64,000 nucleotides of DNA from Rhizobiaceae bacterium (GCA_019635795.1 JAHBYV010000008.1:1-64000), one strand, 5' to 3'. Positions 9,616 through 18,861 are shown, numbered from the stretch's first letter. Program-made: numbers and translations. Notes: a model not told the origin generated them from the letters alone.

Positions 9616-11886
9616 CTACAAAGGAATCTTGCGGTCGTCGGCAAATGCCTGAAGCAGCGCGCGCATCGGCAAAGTCGCGCTCTTTCCCGAAAGATTCTCT
9701 TCCATGAAGGTTTCGAGCTGCCCCAATGGCAGTTCCAGCATCATGGCCTTAACAGGGCCGATAGCTGCTGGCGACATTGAAATAGCGCGATAGCCCAAGC
9801 CCATCAATGCCATGGCAGAAATTGGTTTCCCGGCAAGCTCACCGCACAAGGTGACGGGCGTATTGTTACGTTTACCCGCATCAGCAATCTGCTTCAGGGT
9901 CCGCAAAAAAGGCACGGAAAGAGGATCAAAGCGATTGGCAAGCGCTGAGTTGCCCCGGTCAGTCGCCATAACGAATTGGAAAAGGTCGTTCGAGCCGACA
10001 GAAACGAAATCAACCGCCTCCATCAATTCGTCCAGTTGCCAAAGCAGCGAGGGAACCTCAATCATTGCGCCGACTTTCAAAGTGTTCGGCAGCATATGAG
10101 CGAAACGTGAAAGGTGACGCACTTCCTTTTCAATGATTTCGCGGGCCTGTGCAATTTCGCCAAGCTCGGTAACCATGGGTAACATGACCTTGAGCTCTCG
10201 CCCCCCGGCAGCCTTGAGCAGCGCCCGAATCTGGGTCTTGAGCAAGCCCGGCCGGTCGAGCGTCAGACGAATCGCGCGCCAGCCAAGCGCCGGGTTCTCT
10301 TCCTGGTGTAAGCCCTTGAAGTAAGGCAGCACCTTGTCACCGCCAATATCGATGGTGCGGAATGTCACCGGCTTACCGCGCGCTGCGTCAAGAACTTCCT
10401 TATACAGCCGCTCCTGCGCTTCCGCGCGCGGGAATGTCGACGCAACCATAAATTGCAATTCCGTGCGGTAAAGCCCTATCCCCTCAGCACCTGATTCGGT
10501 GAGTTGCGGCAGGTCCACGAGCAGGCCGGCATTGACCAGAAGGTCGATCTTCAAACCATCTTTTGTAACGCAAGGCTTGTCGCGCAACTCGCGGTAAAGC
10601 TTCTGCCGCCGCGCGCGGAACCGGACCTTCTCCGCATATGCAAGCTCAACGTCCTGCTGGGGACGCAAATGCACCGTGCCTTCATCACCATCGACGATCA
10701 CAGGGTCGCCGTTTTCCGCCATGGATACGGCACCCTTTACCTGCCCGACAGCCGCGATGCCCATGGCGCGCGCGACGATCACCACATGGCTCGTGGCAGC
10801 ACCATCTTCCAGCACAAGCCCCCGCAGTTTTTCACGCGGATAATCAAGAAGCTCGGCAGCGCCCATCGAGCGCGCGACAATTATGGAATCCTTTGGCAGC
10901 GCCGCGGCGATGTCATCCGGTGCACGGCCCAGCAACTGGCGCAGCAGCCGGTTGCCCAGATCATCAAAGTCGCTCATGCGCTCGCGCAGATAGGGATCCG
11001 TCATGTGCAACATGCGCGCCCGCATATCGCTCTGGACTTTCTCGACCGCCGCTTCTGCCGTCAGGCCGTTATTGATCGCCTCTTCGAGTCTGCGCACCCA
11101 TCCGCGATCATTTGCAAACATCCGATAGGCTTCAAGAACCGCCCGGTGCTCCCCTTCAAAGGCCACGTCGCGACGGGAAAGCATGTCATCAATGGAAAGC
11201 CGCAATGACCCCAAGGCAATTTCCAGCCGCGCCAACTCCTTTTCGCTGTCCTCATTGAACAGGTTGGTCACAACGATGCGCGGCTCGTGCAAAACCACAT
11301 GACCGAGCCCCACGCCTTCATTGAAGGACAAACCGCCGATCGTTACTGGCTTGGATAGATCAAGCTCGACACCGGGACGCGTCAGCCTTGTCAGCCCTCC
11401 GGCCGCAATCATTTCGGCAATAACCATTGCGGTGGTTTCGAGAGCTTCAACCTCGTCTTCGCGGTAGGTGCGCATCGTCCGGTTCTGTACGACCAGAACG
11501 CCGAGCGTTCGACCCGCGCGCAACACAGGAACGCCGAGGAAGGAATGATAGGCCTCTTCACCTGTCTCAGGCAGGTAGGTGAAGGCCGGGTGCCTTTGAG
11601 CATCGGACAGGTTGAGAGGCCGTGCGCTGGCTGCAATTGTACCCACAAGACCTTGCCCAACCTGCAACTGCGCAAGGTGGACCGCGCCAGGGTTAAGACC
11701 TTCCGTCGCATACAATTCGAGGATGGAGTCTGCCCTCAAAACGTATAGCGAGCAAACCTCTGCCACCATATTGGAAGCGATGTCGCGCACGATCCGGTCG
11801 AGCCGCTCTTGCGGCTCTAACGGCTCCGCCATCAGCTCACGGAGCTTTTTCAGCAATACGCGCGGACCACCCGCACCATCGCGCAT
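9616..11886 (-). CDS. ptsP: Phosphoenolpyruvate-protein phosphotransferase PtsP (enzyme I-Ntr)
   Basis: First kinase of the nitrogen-related phosphotransferase chain, passing phosphate from PEP to NPr. The 756-aa protein has an N-terminal GAF domain (about 20-160), the PEP-utiliser N domain, the phosphohistidine loop with H367 in GAATSHVVI, and a C-terminal PEP-binding TIM barrel ending with the catalytic CGEL motif. The start at 11886 (MRDGAGG) has GGAAGG seven bases upstream. An ATG two codons earlier at 11892 would lie too close to that site. Adjacency to lysC and prfA is a common Hyphomicrobiales arrangement. Confidence 0.96.
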   Translation of the reverse strand: MRDGAGGPRVLLKKLRELMAEPLEPQERLDRIVRDIASNMVAEVCSLYVLRADSILELYATEGLNPGAVHLAQLQVGQGLVGTIAASARPLNLSDAQRHPAFTYLPETGEEAYHSFLGVPVLRAGRTLGVLVVQNRTMRTYREDEVEALETTAMVIAEMIAAGGLTRLTRPGVELDLSKPVTIGGLSFNEGVGLGHVVLHEPRIVVTNLFNEDSEKELARLEIALGSLRLSIDDMLSRRDVAFEGEHRAVLEAYRMFANDRGWVRRLEEAINNGLTAEAAVEKVQSDMRARMLHMTDPYLRERMSDFDDLGNRLLRQLLGRAPDDIAAALPKDSIIVARSMGAAELLDYPREKLRGLVLEDGAATSHVVIVARAMGIAAVGQVKGAVSMAENGDPVIVDGDEGTVHLRPQQDVELAYAEKVRFRARRQKLYRELRDKPCVTKDGLKIDLLVNAGLLVDLPQLTESGAEGIGLYRTELQFMVASTFPRAEAQERLYKEVLDAARGKPVTFRTIDIGGDKVLPYFKGLHQEENPALGWRAIRLTLDRPGLLKTQIRALLKAAGGRELKVMLPMVTELGEIAQAREIIEKEVRHLSRFAHMLPNTLKVGAMIEVPSLLWQLDELMEAVDFVSVGSNDLFQFVMATDRGNSALANRFDPLSVPFLRTLKQIADAGKRNNTPVTLCGELAGKPISAMALMGLGYRAISMSPAAIGPVKAMMLELPLGQLETFMEENLSGKSATLPMRALLQAFADDRKIPL

Positions 11887-12110
11887 CGGCATCCCTTCCG
11901 ATCATTCGGACGTCAGGTCGGGGCGAATATCAGTCTGGTAGCCTGTATTTCTGGCTGAGCCGTAAAAACACCGGGCTGGAACTTCATTGCTGAGCAAGGC
12001 CGCGAGCGTGGGACCATCCCAGCCAAGCGTTCCTTGTACTGCATCAAGCTACCAAACCAGGTGCCCCTCAATCAGAAATCTTGGTCTCCAAATTGATTCG
12101 TCAACTTAAT

Positions 12111-13364
12111 CTACTGCTTATCCAGACCATACACCGAATGCAAAGTGCGCACTGCCAGTTCGGTATAAGGCCCGTCGATAAGGATGGAGATCTTGATCTC
12201 CGAAGTGGTTATCGCGCGGATATTTATCGACTTTTCAGCCAACGCCTTGAAGGCAGTTGCAGCAACGCCTGCGTGGCTGCGCATACCGATGCCGATAACA
12301 GATACTTTCGACATTCCGTCTTCATGCTGCATGTTGTCGAAACCGACCGATTCCTTGATCTTTTCGAGAACATGGAGAGCCTTGGTCACGTCGCCGGACG
12401 GCACCGTAAAGGTGATGTCGGTAAATTTGCCGTCTTCCGAAATGTTCTGGACGATCATATCGACATTAATGCCGGCTTCCGCGAGCGGGCCGAAAATTCC
12501 AGCCGAAACGCCCGGTCTGTCAGCCACGCGACGGAGAGAAATTTGCGCCTCATCCTTGGCATAGGCGATTCCGGTGACAACCTGCTGTTCCACGATTTCA
12601 TCCTCATCGCAAATAAGCGTTCCGGGCGGATTCAAGAGATCACCCATTCCGGGCGCGTCCGGATCTTCAAATGAAGAACGCACAAACGTACGAACTTTGT
12701 GAACCATTGCCAGCTCGACAGACCGCACCTGAAGCACTTTCGCGCCGAGAGAAGCCATTTCGAGCATTTCTTCAAAGGTGATCTTCGCCATGCGCCGGGC
12801 TTTTGGCTCAATGCGAGGATCAGTCGTATAGACACCGTCAACATCGGTGTAGATATCGCAACGGTCAGCCTTGACAGCGGCAGCTATTGCAACCGCGCTG
12901 GTATCAGAACCGCCGCGACCGAGTGTCGATATGCGATTGTCAGGCGCGAGTCCCTGGAACCCGGCGATCACTGCCACCTGGCCTTCCTGGAAACGCTGCA
13001 CGAGGAAGGAGCCGTCAATATCTGTAATGCGGGCTGCCCCGTGCGCATTGTCGGTGCGAATTGGAATCTGCCACCCCAGCCATGAACGCGCATGAACGCC
13101 CATATTCTGCAAGGTAATCGCCAGAAGCCCGGCCGTAACCTGTTCGCCCGACGCCACCACGGCATCGTATTCACGCGCGTCGTGCATGGGCGATGCTTCT
13201 TTGGTCCAAGCGACCAATTCGTTCGTCTTGCCCGACATTGCGGAAACGACGACAGCAACCTCGTGCCCGGCGTCAACTTCACGTTTGACGTGCCGCGCAA
13301 CATTGCGGATGCGGGCGATGTCGGCGACCGATGTTCCGCCGAATTTCATCACAATGCGCGCCAT
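12111..13364 (-). CDS. lysC: Aspartate kinase
   Basis: Phosphorylates aspartate, the first step to lysine, methionine, threonine and diaminopimelate. The 417-aa protein begins with the nucleotide/aspartate signature KFGGTSV (residues 7-13), contains the GRGGSDTSA motif, and ends with tandem ACT domains that normally bind feedback amino acids. lysA lies later in this window. The gene is separated from ptsP by 218 bp with no recognised element. Confidence 0.97.
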   Translation of the reverse strand: MARIVMKFGGTSVADIARIRNVARHVKREVDAGHEVAVVVSAMSGKTNELVAWTKEASPMHDAREYDAVVASGEQVTAGLLAITLQNMGVHARSWLGWQIPIRTDNAHGAARITDIDGSFLVQRFQEGQVAVIAGFQGLAPDNRISTLGRGGSDTSAVAIAAAVKADRCDIYTDVDGVYTTDPRIEPKARRMAKITFEEMLEMASLGAKVLQVRSVELAMVHKVRTFVRSSFEDPDAPGMGDLLNPPGTLICDEDEIVEQQVVTGIAYAKDEAQISLRRVADRPGVSAGIFGPLAEAGINVDMIVQNISEDGKFTDITFTVPSGDVTKALHVLEKIKESVGFDNMQHEDGMSKVSVIGIGMRSHAGVAATAFKALAEKSINIRAITTSEIKISILIDGPYTELAVRTLHSVYGLDKQ

Positions 13365-13615
13365 GTGCGGATGAATGCCTTGTTGACTGCGCCGGCGTGC
13401 CGGCTACTCCTGCGAAAAAGCGCCTGCGTATGCAAACGCCAAAACCGCGGCTTCCTTAGCCAAAACCAATTACATTCGCAACCCGGCGTTTAATGAATGA
13501 CGGCAAGAACCTGTTCATGCGGCAAGCGCGCCGCGCAATCCATCCGATCAGCTTCGCCCCACCTTGACATTTGCGCTCACAAACCCGACTTCCTGTACCT
13601 CAAATGGAGAGATGT

Positions 13616-14362
13616 ATGGCTGAGGCAGAACGCTCGACCATCGACCCCGGTGAAGTGGAACACTTTTCCCGGCTCGCGGCGCAGTGGTGGGATCCGAAAG
13701 GGAAATTCCGCCCGCTTCATAAATTCAATCCGGTTCGGTTGGCCTATATTCGCGACCATGTCGCGTCGCGTCTGGGACGTGATCCACTAAGCGCGCGCCC
13801 GCTGGATGGTGTTCGTGTGCTTGACATCGGTTGTGGAGGCGGCCTGCTTTGCGAGCCGATGGCGCGCCTTGGAGCCACTGTGATCGGCGTCGATCCTGCT
13901 GAGAGAAATATCGAGATCGCCCGTCTACATGCTGCAGAAAGCGGTTTGACGATCGATTATCGGGCAACCACCGCGGAAGCGCTTGCTGATGCGGGCGAGC
14001 AATTCGACATCGTGCTAAATATGGAAGTCGTGGAGCACGTTGCCGATATTGATCTGTTCATCACGCGCACCGGGGAGATGGTAAAGCCCGGCGGGCTTAT
14101 GTTCGTCGCAACGATCAACCGCACGTTGAAAGCACTGGGACTGGCGATCGTCGGGGCCGAGTATCTACTGCGCTGGTTGCCACGCGGCACCCACCGGTAC
14201 GACAAGTTTGTTCGGCCTCAAGAACTTGAGGCTGCACTTGGCCGGGCCGGACTTTCGGTCGCGGATCGCACAGGCGTTACGTACAACCCTCTTGCAGACC
14301 GGTGGAGTCTGTCGAAGGATATGGACGTCAATTATATGTTGCTCGCCGAAAAGCCCGCTTAA
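13616..14362 (+). CDS. ubiG: Ubiquinone biosynthesis O-methyltransferase UbiG
   Basis: SAM-dependent enzyme making the two O-methylations of ubiquinone synthesis. The 248-aa product carries VLDIGCGGG (SAM motif I), the [13 protein letters not shown] post-motif and the MFVATINRT stretch typical of UbiG/Coq3. The ATG at 13616 (MAEAERST) is preceded by GGAGAG. The open frame extends upstream but without homology. It diverges from lysC across 251 bp. A TTGACA sits at 13564 but lacks a good -10 partner. Confidence 0.96.
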   Translation: MAEAERSTIDPGEVEHFSRLAAQWWDPKGKFRPLHKFNPVRLAYIRDHVASRLGRDPLSARPLDGVRVLDIGCGGGLLCEPMARLGATVIGVDPAERNIEIARLHAAESGLTIDYRATTAEALADAGEQFDIVLNMEVVEHVADIDLFITRTGEMVKPGGLMFVATINRTLKALGLAIVGAEYLLRWLPRGTHRYDKFVRPQELEAALGRAGLSVADRTGVTYNPLADRWSLSKDMDVNYMLLAEKPA

Positions 14363-14366
14363 CCAG

Positions 14367-14792
14367 CTAATTGCGATCGTCAGGGACTACCGGCAGGGGC
14401 AGGAAGTCGACGCCGTCCTCTGCCAGTGAGCGCACCTCGTCGAGCGTTGCCTCGCCATAGATGCCGCGCGGGTCCGTTTCACCGAAGTGAATCTTGCGCG
14501 CTTCTTCTGCGAATTTGTCGCCAACATAATCGGCGTCAGCTTTCACACGTTCCGCAAAGGCTTTGAGTTCCGCCATCGCGCGCCGCTGCTGTTCGCCCAT
14601 GGCGAGCGCCAGCTTCTCCTGCTTGCGAGATGTCGAGACGGCAGGTGCCATCAGCGCCTTTTCTACGCGCGTACTGCCACAGTGGGGACAGTCAACGAAG
14701 CCACGTTTGCTTTGCTTCTCGAAATCGTCGTTGGAACGAAACCATCCTTCGAATTCGTGGGCTTTTTCACACACCAGAGAGAACCGAATCAA
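14367..14792 (-). CDS. DUF1178 family protein
   Basis: Small conserved proteobacterial protein of unknown function (141 aa). It opens with IRFSLVCEKAHEFEGWF, and a CPHCG pair near residue 36 could form part of a zinc site with the earlier Cys. The remainder is charged and helical. Its ATG overlaps the stop of the upstream amidase gene (ATGA), so the two are translated together. Family name is confident; function unknown. Confidence 0.9.
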   Translation of the reverse strand: MIRFSLVCEKAHEFEGWFRSNDDFEKQSKRGFVDCPHCGSTRVEKALMAPAVSTSRKQEKLALAMGEQQRRAMAELKAFAERVKADADYVGDKFAEEARKIHFGETDPRGIYGEATLDEVRSLAEDGVDFLPLPVVPDDRN

Positions 14793-15649
14793 AATGCGGC
14801 TCCCTTCAATAGCTGCGTCTCAACCTGGTCGACCTCAAACGTACGGGCATTCTTCAAGTTGGGAATTTTGGAACGCGCTGCCGCAACCTGCGCGGTGTCA
14901 ATCTGGGCGAAAATCACATCCGGTTCGTCGCCCGACGACTCGGCTACGATTCGCCCCCACGGGTCGATTATCAGCGAATGGCCAAAGGTTTCGCGTCCAT
15001 CCTCATGCAATCCGCCCTGCGCGGCTGCAATGATGAAGGCGCCATTTTCAATCGCGCGAGCGCGAAGCAAAGTATGCCAGTGCGCCTCACCGGTCTGGCG
15101 TGTAAATGCGGCGGGCACAGTCAGTATCTCCGCACCGGCAAGCGCTTCCGCGCGAAACAACTGAGGAAACCGCAAATCATAGCAAATGGCAAACCCAAGC
15201 CTGCCGAAAGGCAAATCCGCAACGACTGCACGGGTTCCCGGCTCATAGGCTGATGATTCGCGCCAGCTCTCGCCATTATCGAGATCAACGTCGAACATGT
15301 GAATTTTATCATAGGTAGTGATCAGCTCACCGTCCGGACCGTATAGCAGTGCCCGGTTTGCAAGCTTGCCGTCCTCACGCTTTATGGCGGTGGAGCCGAC
15401 ATGCAAAAAAATTCCCAGCTCTGACGCAAGGCGGGCAGCGGCTTTTGCAACGAAATCCTGATCAACCGAGGTGAATGACGCCGAGCGCGCATCCTTGTCG
15501 CGTATCAGACCGCCGGTCATTTCCGGCGTCTGCACATATTGCGCGCCGCCTGCTGCGGCCTTGCGCACCAATACCTCGAAATCTTCTGCATTTCGCTGCG
15601 GGTCCGTTCCCGAACGCATCTGGACTGCCGCAGCCATGAACACGCTCAT
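14789..15649 (-). CDS. Carbon-nitrogen hydrolase (nitrilase-fold amidase)
   Basis: Cytoplasmic amidase of the Nit1/Nit2 branch. Relatives hydrolyse deaminated glutathione or omega-amides of 2-oxo acids. The 286-aa protein holds the Glu-Lys-Cys catalytic set: Glu in TPEMT, Lys in YDKIHMFD, and Cys in FAICYDLRFP. It sits between a glutaredoxin gene and the DUF1178 gene on the same strand, and a glutathione-repair role would suit that context (inference). Confidence 0.92.
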   Translation of the reverse strand: MSVFMAAAVQMRSGTDPQRNAEDFEVLVRKAAAGGAQYVQTPEMTGGLIRDKDARSASFTSVDQDFVAKAAARLASELGIFLHVGSTAIKREDGKLANRALLYGPDGELITTYDKIHMFDVDLDNGESWRESSAYEPGTRAVVADLPFGRLGFAICYDLRFPQLFRAEALAGAEILTVPAAFTRQTGEAHWHTLLRARAIENGAFIIAAAQGGLHEDGRETFGHSLIIDPWGRIVAESSGDEPDVIFAQIDTAQVAAARSKIPNLKNARTFEVDQVETQLLKGAAF

Positions 15650-15658
15650 GACAACTCC

Positions 15659-15925
15659 TCAAGCAAGGTTGCCGGTCTCAAGCAAACCATCAAGCTTTCC
15701 CTGCGCATCCAGCGCATGAAGGTCATCGCAACCACCAACATGCACATCACCCACGAATATTTGCGGGAAGGTGCGACGACCCGAGCGCGCAATCATTTCC
15801 TCGCGCAATGCGGGACTGAAGCTTGCGTCATGCTCGGTATAGTGAACGCCCTTGTTGTCCAGCAAACGTTTGGCAGCGGCGCAATAGCCGCACATGGCGC
15901 GTGTATAAATCGTTACTTCAGGCAT
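15659..15925 (-). CDS. grxC: Glutaredoxin 3
   Basis: Glutathione-dependent thiol-disulfide oxidoreductase of 88 aa, a single thioredoxin fold. The dithiol active site is CGYC (residues 12-15 in RAMCGYC). The cis-proline loop is RTFPQIF and the glutathione-binding GGCDDL is present. It is 9 bp upstream of the nitrilase-type gene and 22 bp downstream of comF, in the same operon. Confidence 0.96.
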   Translation of the reverse strand: MPEVTIYTRAMCGYCAAAKRLLDNKGVHYTEHDASFSPALREEMIARSGRRTFPQIFVGDVHVGGCDDLHALDAQGKLDGLLETGNLA

Positions 15926-15947
15926 ATCTGCTCACCCCGTTGCCAGA

Positions 15948-16721
15948 CTATATAGTCTCAAGGTCATCTGGCTGAAAGTCCCCCGGCAAAACCCTTGCAA
16001 ACGTAAGCACATCCACCGCCGCCGCACCACCTTTTAACAACGCTCTTGTTGCAGCAATAGCAGTCGAGCCTGTCGTATAAACATCATCGATCAGAAGCGC
16101 ACGGCGTCCGTGAACATCAATCTGTTTTTCAGGCGGGACCATAAACGCAGAGCGCACATTTTCCTGGCGCTCCGCCAGCTTCAGGCCCACTTGCTGACGC
16201 GTATTCTTAACGCGCTCAAGCACCTGCGGCGCGACCGTTTTTCCCGAGATTTTCGACAAGGCACGCGCAAGCTCGGCAGATTGATTGAACCGACGCCAGA
16301 AGAAGCGGGAGCGATGCAGCGGGACAGGTACGATAAGATCGCAGTCCTCCACAAGTTCAGCACCTGCCCGCATCATCCACTTCGCCATCCATGGCGCGAG
16401 GTCGGTATGATCCCTGTATTTAAGGTTCCGCACCATCGACCGCGCAACACCGCGATAAGCCACAGCGGCTCGAGCCTTTTGAAAAGGCGGCGGATTGGCG
16501 ATAGCCTCAGCGGAAAGAAAGCCCTTTCCCATATCATGCGAGAAGGGCGTGCCCATCACCTCGCACCAGGGCATTTCCAGAAAGCGCACTCCACGCCAGC
16601 AGGAAACGCACAGGGCGCCAGGTTCCGAAACAATGCGGCCGCAGCCCGCGCAGCCGGACGGAAAGAGCACTTGCATCGCGCCCGCACCGCATGTTTGAAG
16701 AAACGCCTTGAGCGTAGGCAT
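15948..16721 (-). CDS. ComF family phosphoribosyltransferase-like protein
   Basis: The 257-aa protein has an N-terminal four-Cys zinc module (CAGC near residue 24 and CVSC near 38) followed by a type I phosphoribosyltransferase fold with the PRPP loop LLIDDVYTTGST. The family is linked to DNA uptake and recombination where studied; its role in this group is not known. The ATG at 16721 (MPTLKAF) is preceded by GAGG six bases away. An upstream ATG at 16757 has no such site. First gene of the comF-grxC-amidase-DUF1178 run, divergent from a methyltransferase gene. Confidence 0.9.
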   Translation of the reverse strand: MPTLKAFLQTCGAGAMQVLFPSGCAGCGRIVSEPGALCVSCWRGVRFLEMPWCEVMGTPFSHDMGKGFLSAEAIANPPPFQKARAAVAYRGVARSMVRNLKYRDHTDLAPWMAKWMMRAGAELVEDCDLIVPVPLHRSRFFWRRFNQSAELARALSKISGKTVAPQVLERVKNTRQQVGLKLAERQENVRSAFMVPPEKQIDVHGRRALLIDDVYTTGSTAIAATRALLKGGAAAVDVLTFARVLPGDFQPDDLETI

Positions 16722-16804
16722 CGACTGCCTCACCAGAAAACCTGCTTTGCAATTCAAGCTGCAACATTACATTAGAAGAACTCGAAACAGGAAAGTTCAG
16801 TCCG

Positions 16805-17662
16805 GTGCAACCCATTTTCGATACAGACCTGCTGCTGGCGCGGAAACTGCGCGCGCTCCGGTCTGCGGCTCCGGGATCGGACTTTCTTATGGAGCGCGCA
16901 GCCGAGGACCTCGCCGACAGGCTGTCAGCGGTAGAGCGGCGCTTTGAGCGCGCCGTTGCAGCGTTTTGCGTGACCGACCATGCGCAGCGCGCATTGCAGG
17001 CAAGCGGCAAGGTGGCGGAAATAATTCGTGTCGAACGCGACCCGGGAATGCTGCCGTCCAGCGAAGGCTTGCTGTCCGAAGCCGAGATACTCCCGCTCGA
17101 ACCCGCAAGTATCGACCTGGCAGTTTCCCTGTTGTCGCTTCAGGAGGTCAACGACCTGCCCGGTCTGCTGCTGCAATTTCGCACCGCGCTCAAGCCGGAT
17201 GGATTGTTTCTAGCAGCATTCGCAGGCGGCGATACGCTCAAGGAACTGCGTGAATGTTTACTGCAAGCGGAAACAGAACTAACCGGCGGTGCAGCGCCTC
17301 GCGTTGCCCCTTTTACCGACATCCGCGATGCGGGCGCGCTCCTCCAACGCGCGGGATTTGCCTTGCCGGTAGCGGATGTTGAAACCGTAACGGTGCGCTA
17401 TTCCAACCTGTTTGCGCTGATGGCGGATTTGCGCTCTATGGGCGCGACCAGCGCGCTTTTAGCACGCAGCCGAAAGCCGGTGAGCCGAGGGCTGTTTATG
17501 AAAGCTGCTGAAATTTACGCTGATCGATTTGCCGACCCCGACGGACGAATCCGGGCGACCTTCTCCACAATCTGGCTTTCTGGCTGGGCACCGGATCCTT
17601 CGCAGCAAAAGCCGTTGAAGCCGGGTTCTGCCCAGATATCGTTGGCCAAAGTGCTGAAATAA
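16805..17662 (+). CDS. Class I SAM-dependent methyltransferase, BioC/NDUFAF5-like
   Basis: The 285-aa protein looks like the bacterial relatives of BioC and of the mitochondrial complex I assembly factor NDUFAF5. It shows a degenerate SAM region (CVTDHAQRALQ), then the LAVSLLSLQEVNDLPGLL and DGLFLAAFAGGDTLKELR segments typical of that branch. The start is GTG at 16805 with AGGAAAG about nine bases upstream. Whether it methylates or hydroxylates cannot be told from sequence. Confidence 0.85.
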   Translation: MQPIFDTDLLLARKLRALRSAAPGSDFLMERAAEDLADRLSAVERRFERAVAAFCVTDHAQRALQASGKVAEIIRVERDPGMLPSSEGLLSEAEILPLEPASIDLAVSLLSLQEVNDLPGLLLQFRTALKPDGLFLAAFAGGDTLKELRECLLQAETELTGGAAPRVAPFTDIRDAGALLQRAGFALPVADVETVTVRYSNLFALMADLRSMGATSALLARSRKPVSRGLFMKAAEIYADRFADPDGRIRATFSTIWLSGWAPDPSQQKPLKPGSAQISLAKVLK

Positions 17663-17673
17663 CTGCCGGTACT

Positions 17674-17862
17674 TTACTCGCCAGAGGAAACCAGCGCCTG
17701 ATTTGCAATCTCGGCATTGTTGTTCCACAGGGAACTGAGCGAGACGCCTGCACTTGATGCTCCGCCAAGAAGGGCGACGCATACAAGCGTCGCGATCAAA
17801 CCATATTCTACTGCGGTGGCACCGCGTTCGTTGACGATGAAAGCTATGAATGTGTTGAACAT
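17674..17862 (-). CDS. Flp family type IVb pilin (orphan)
   Basis: The 62-aa prepilin has a short leader ending in Gly at residue 14. The Flp signature ATAVEYGLIA starts right after the cleavage point and includes the Glu at mature position 5 and the neighbouring Tyr. A single hydrophobic helix follows. It would be processed by a prepilin peptidase and assembled by a Tad secretion machine, but no tad/cpa genes lie in this window. Its ribosome binding site is inside a hairpin (17867-17887). Confidence 0.9.
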   Translation of the reverse strand: MFNTFIAFIVNERGATAVEYGLIATLVCVALLGGASSAGVSLSSLWNNNAEIANQALVSSGE

Positions 17863-17866
17863 CGCA

Positions 17867-17887
17867 TTCCGCCTGATTTTGGCGGAA
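17867..17887 (-). promoter_or_regulatory. 5' leader hairpin covering the pilin ribosome binding site
   Basis: A perfect 7-bp inverted repeat (TTCCGCC/GGCGGAA, 7-base loop) lies four bases upstream of the pilin ATG on the minus strand. The GGCGGA that would act as Shine-Dalgarno is one arm of the stem, so folding would hide it. Confidence 0.5.
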
Positions 17888-17907
17888 CCATAGTGGACGG
17901 ATGTTAA

Positions 17908-17931
17908 AAAGCTTACCGCAGCTTGCGTAAG
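17908..17931 (-). terminator. Probable intrinsic terminator after the 84-aa membrane protein gene
   Basis: On the minus strand CTTACGCA and TGCGGTAAG pair with one bulged base around a 3-base loop, and CTTTTTAAC follows. It lies between the stop at 17959 and the pilin gene, separating the two transcripts. Confidence 0.5.
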
Positions 17932-17958
17932 ATTATACTATATTGATGCCGTATCGGT

Positions 17959-18213
17959 TCAGCATGACCCTCGGCGTGTGCCATCCGCCTCGATAATGCA
18001 GGTCGCGTCAGGTGAAGCCTGCAAGACACTTCGCCTGATCGTGTACACATTGCTCTTGTCGATCGAACCCACTCGCATCGTGTCGATGCCTGCGCCCATC
18101 GAGATTTCGCGGCTACGCTTTTCAATGGTGGGAACAATAAGAACGGCAAGCGTTGCGATGCCAAGGCCAAACAGCAGCGTAGCGCGAAGCAAGCTCATCC
18201 CGGCTTCCCTCAT
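17959..18213 (-). CDS. Conserved small membrane protein, function unknown
   Basis: The 84-aa product has one N-terminal membrane segment (about residues 9-28, LLRATLLFGLGIATLAVLIV) and then a periplasmic tail. The tail resembles small proteins I associate with Hyphomicrobiales: a GSIDKSNVYTIRRSVLQ stretch and a C-terminal CIIEADGTRRGSC with two Cys that could form a disulfide. The ATG at 18213 is preceded by GGAGAGG seven bases upstream. An ATG at 18198 is a second choice. No domain name is known to me. It neighbours the Flp pilin gene and could be an accessory, but nothing in the sequence proves it. Confidence 0.75.
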   Translation of the reverse strand: MREAGMSLLRATLLFGLGIATLAVLIVPTIEKRSREISMGAGIDTMRVGSIDKSNVYTIRRSVLQASPDATCIIEADGTRRGSC

Positions 18214-18399
18214 GCCCCAGCCTCTCCTGTCTTGTGCAAGTTGCCAGCCGCTGTCCTGATCCATTGAGCCCTCTTCGCACGACCTCGCGCACAGATTGCG
18301 TATATCAGAACAAATTTCACGATCGGCTCAACGGTTCGTTAACGCCGTAGCGATGCTCCAATTACCGTTAACACATCGTGAATGCGGTCTCACACCAAC

Positions 18400-18861
18400 T
18401 CACGATTGTATCGACGGGAAAACGGTCGAGCGCTTGACGACCCCATAGGCAAAACTCGTATCGATCGAGGCAATGCCCTCTATTGTGTGGAGCTTGTGAC
18501 GCACAAACTGCTCATACTCCTCAAGACTCTCAATCAGCACCCGCAGCAGGTAGTCGGAATCGCCGGTCATCACATAGCAATCCAGAATTGCGTCGATGCT
18601 GCGTATCTTTTGCTCAAACGCAGCAACCCGTCCCTCTGAATGCCGCTCCAGACGGATGCGCACAAATGCCGTAATTGGCAGGCCGTAGGCGCGCTCGTCG
18701 ACAATTGCAGTGTAGCCTTTGATTACACCCGTATCTTCCAGAACGCGCAGCCGTCTCAGGCACGGCGAAGGCGACAGCGCCACCCGTTCCGACAACTCCT
18801 GATTGGTAAGTCGTCCGTTCTGCTGCAACTCGGCAATTATCTGGCGATCTTTATGATCCAT
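18400..18861 (-). CDS. Lrp/AsnC family transcriptional regulator
   Basis: The 153-aa protein has an N-terminal winged helix-turn-helix (about 1-60, with RLTNQELSERVALSPSPCLRRL) and a C-terminal RAM/AsnC ligand domain (about 65-140, with YVMTGDSDYLLRV). Such regulators sense amino acids. It lies 147 bp downstream of a methionine gamma-lyase gene on the same strand, so methionine or another sulfur amino acid is a reasonable guess for the effector. Confidence 0.93.
   Translation of the reverse strand: MDHKDRQIIAELQQNGRLTNQELSERVALSPSPCLRRLRVLEDTGVIKGYTAIVDERAYGLPITAFVRIRLERHSEGRVAAFEQKIRSIDAILDCYVMTGDSDYLLRVLIESLEEYEQFVRHKLHTIEGIASIDTSFAYGVVKRSTVFPSIQS

Noticed and set aside
10504-11208. Long plus-strand open frame opposite ptsP
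   Set aside because: Antisense shadow of ptsP, which has intact GAF and PEP-utiliser motifs.
13564-13592. Promoter of ubiG from a TTGACA box
   Set aside because: No acceptable -10 element at 16-18 bases, and the start site would fall almost on the ribosome binding site.
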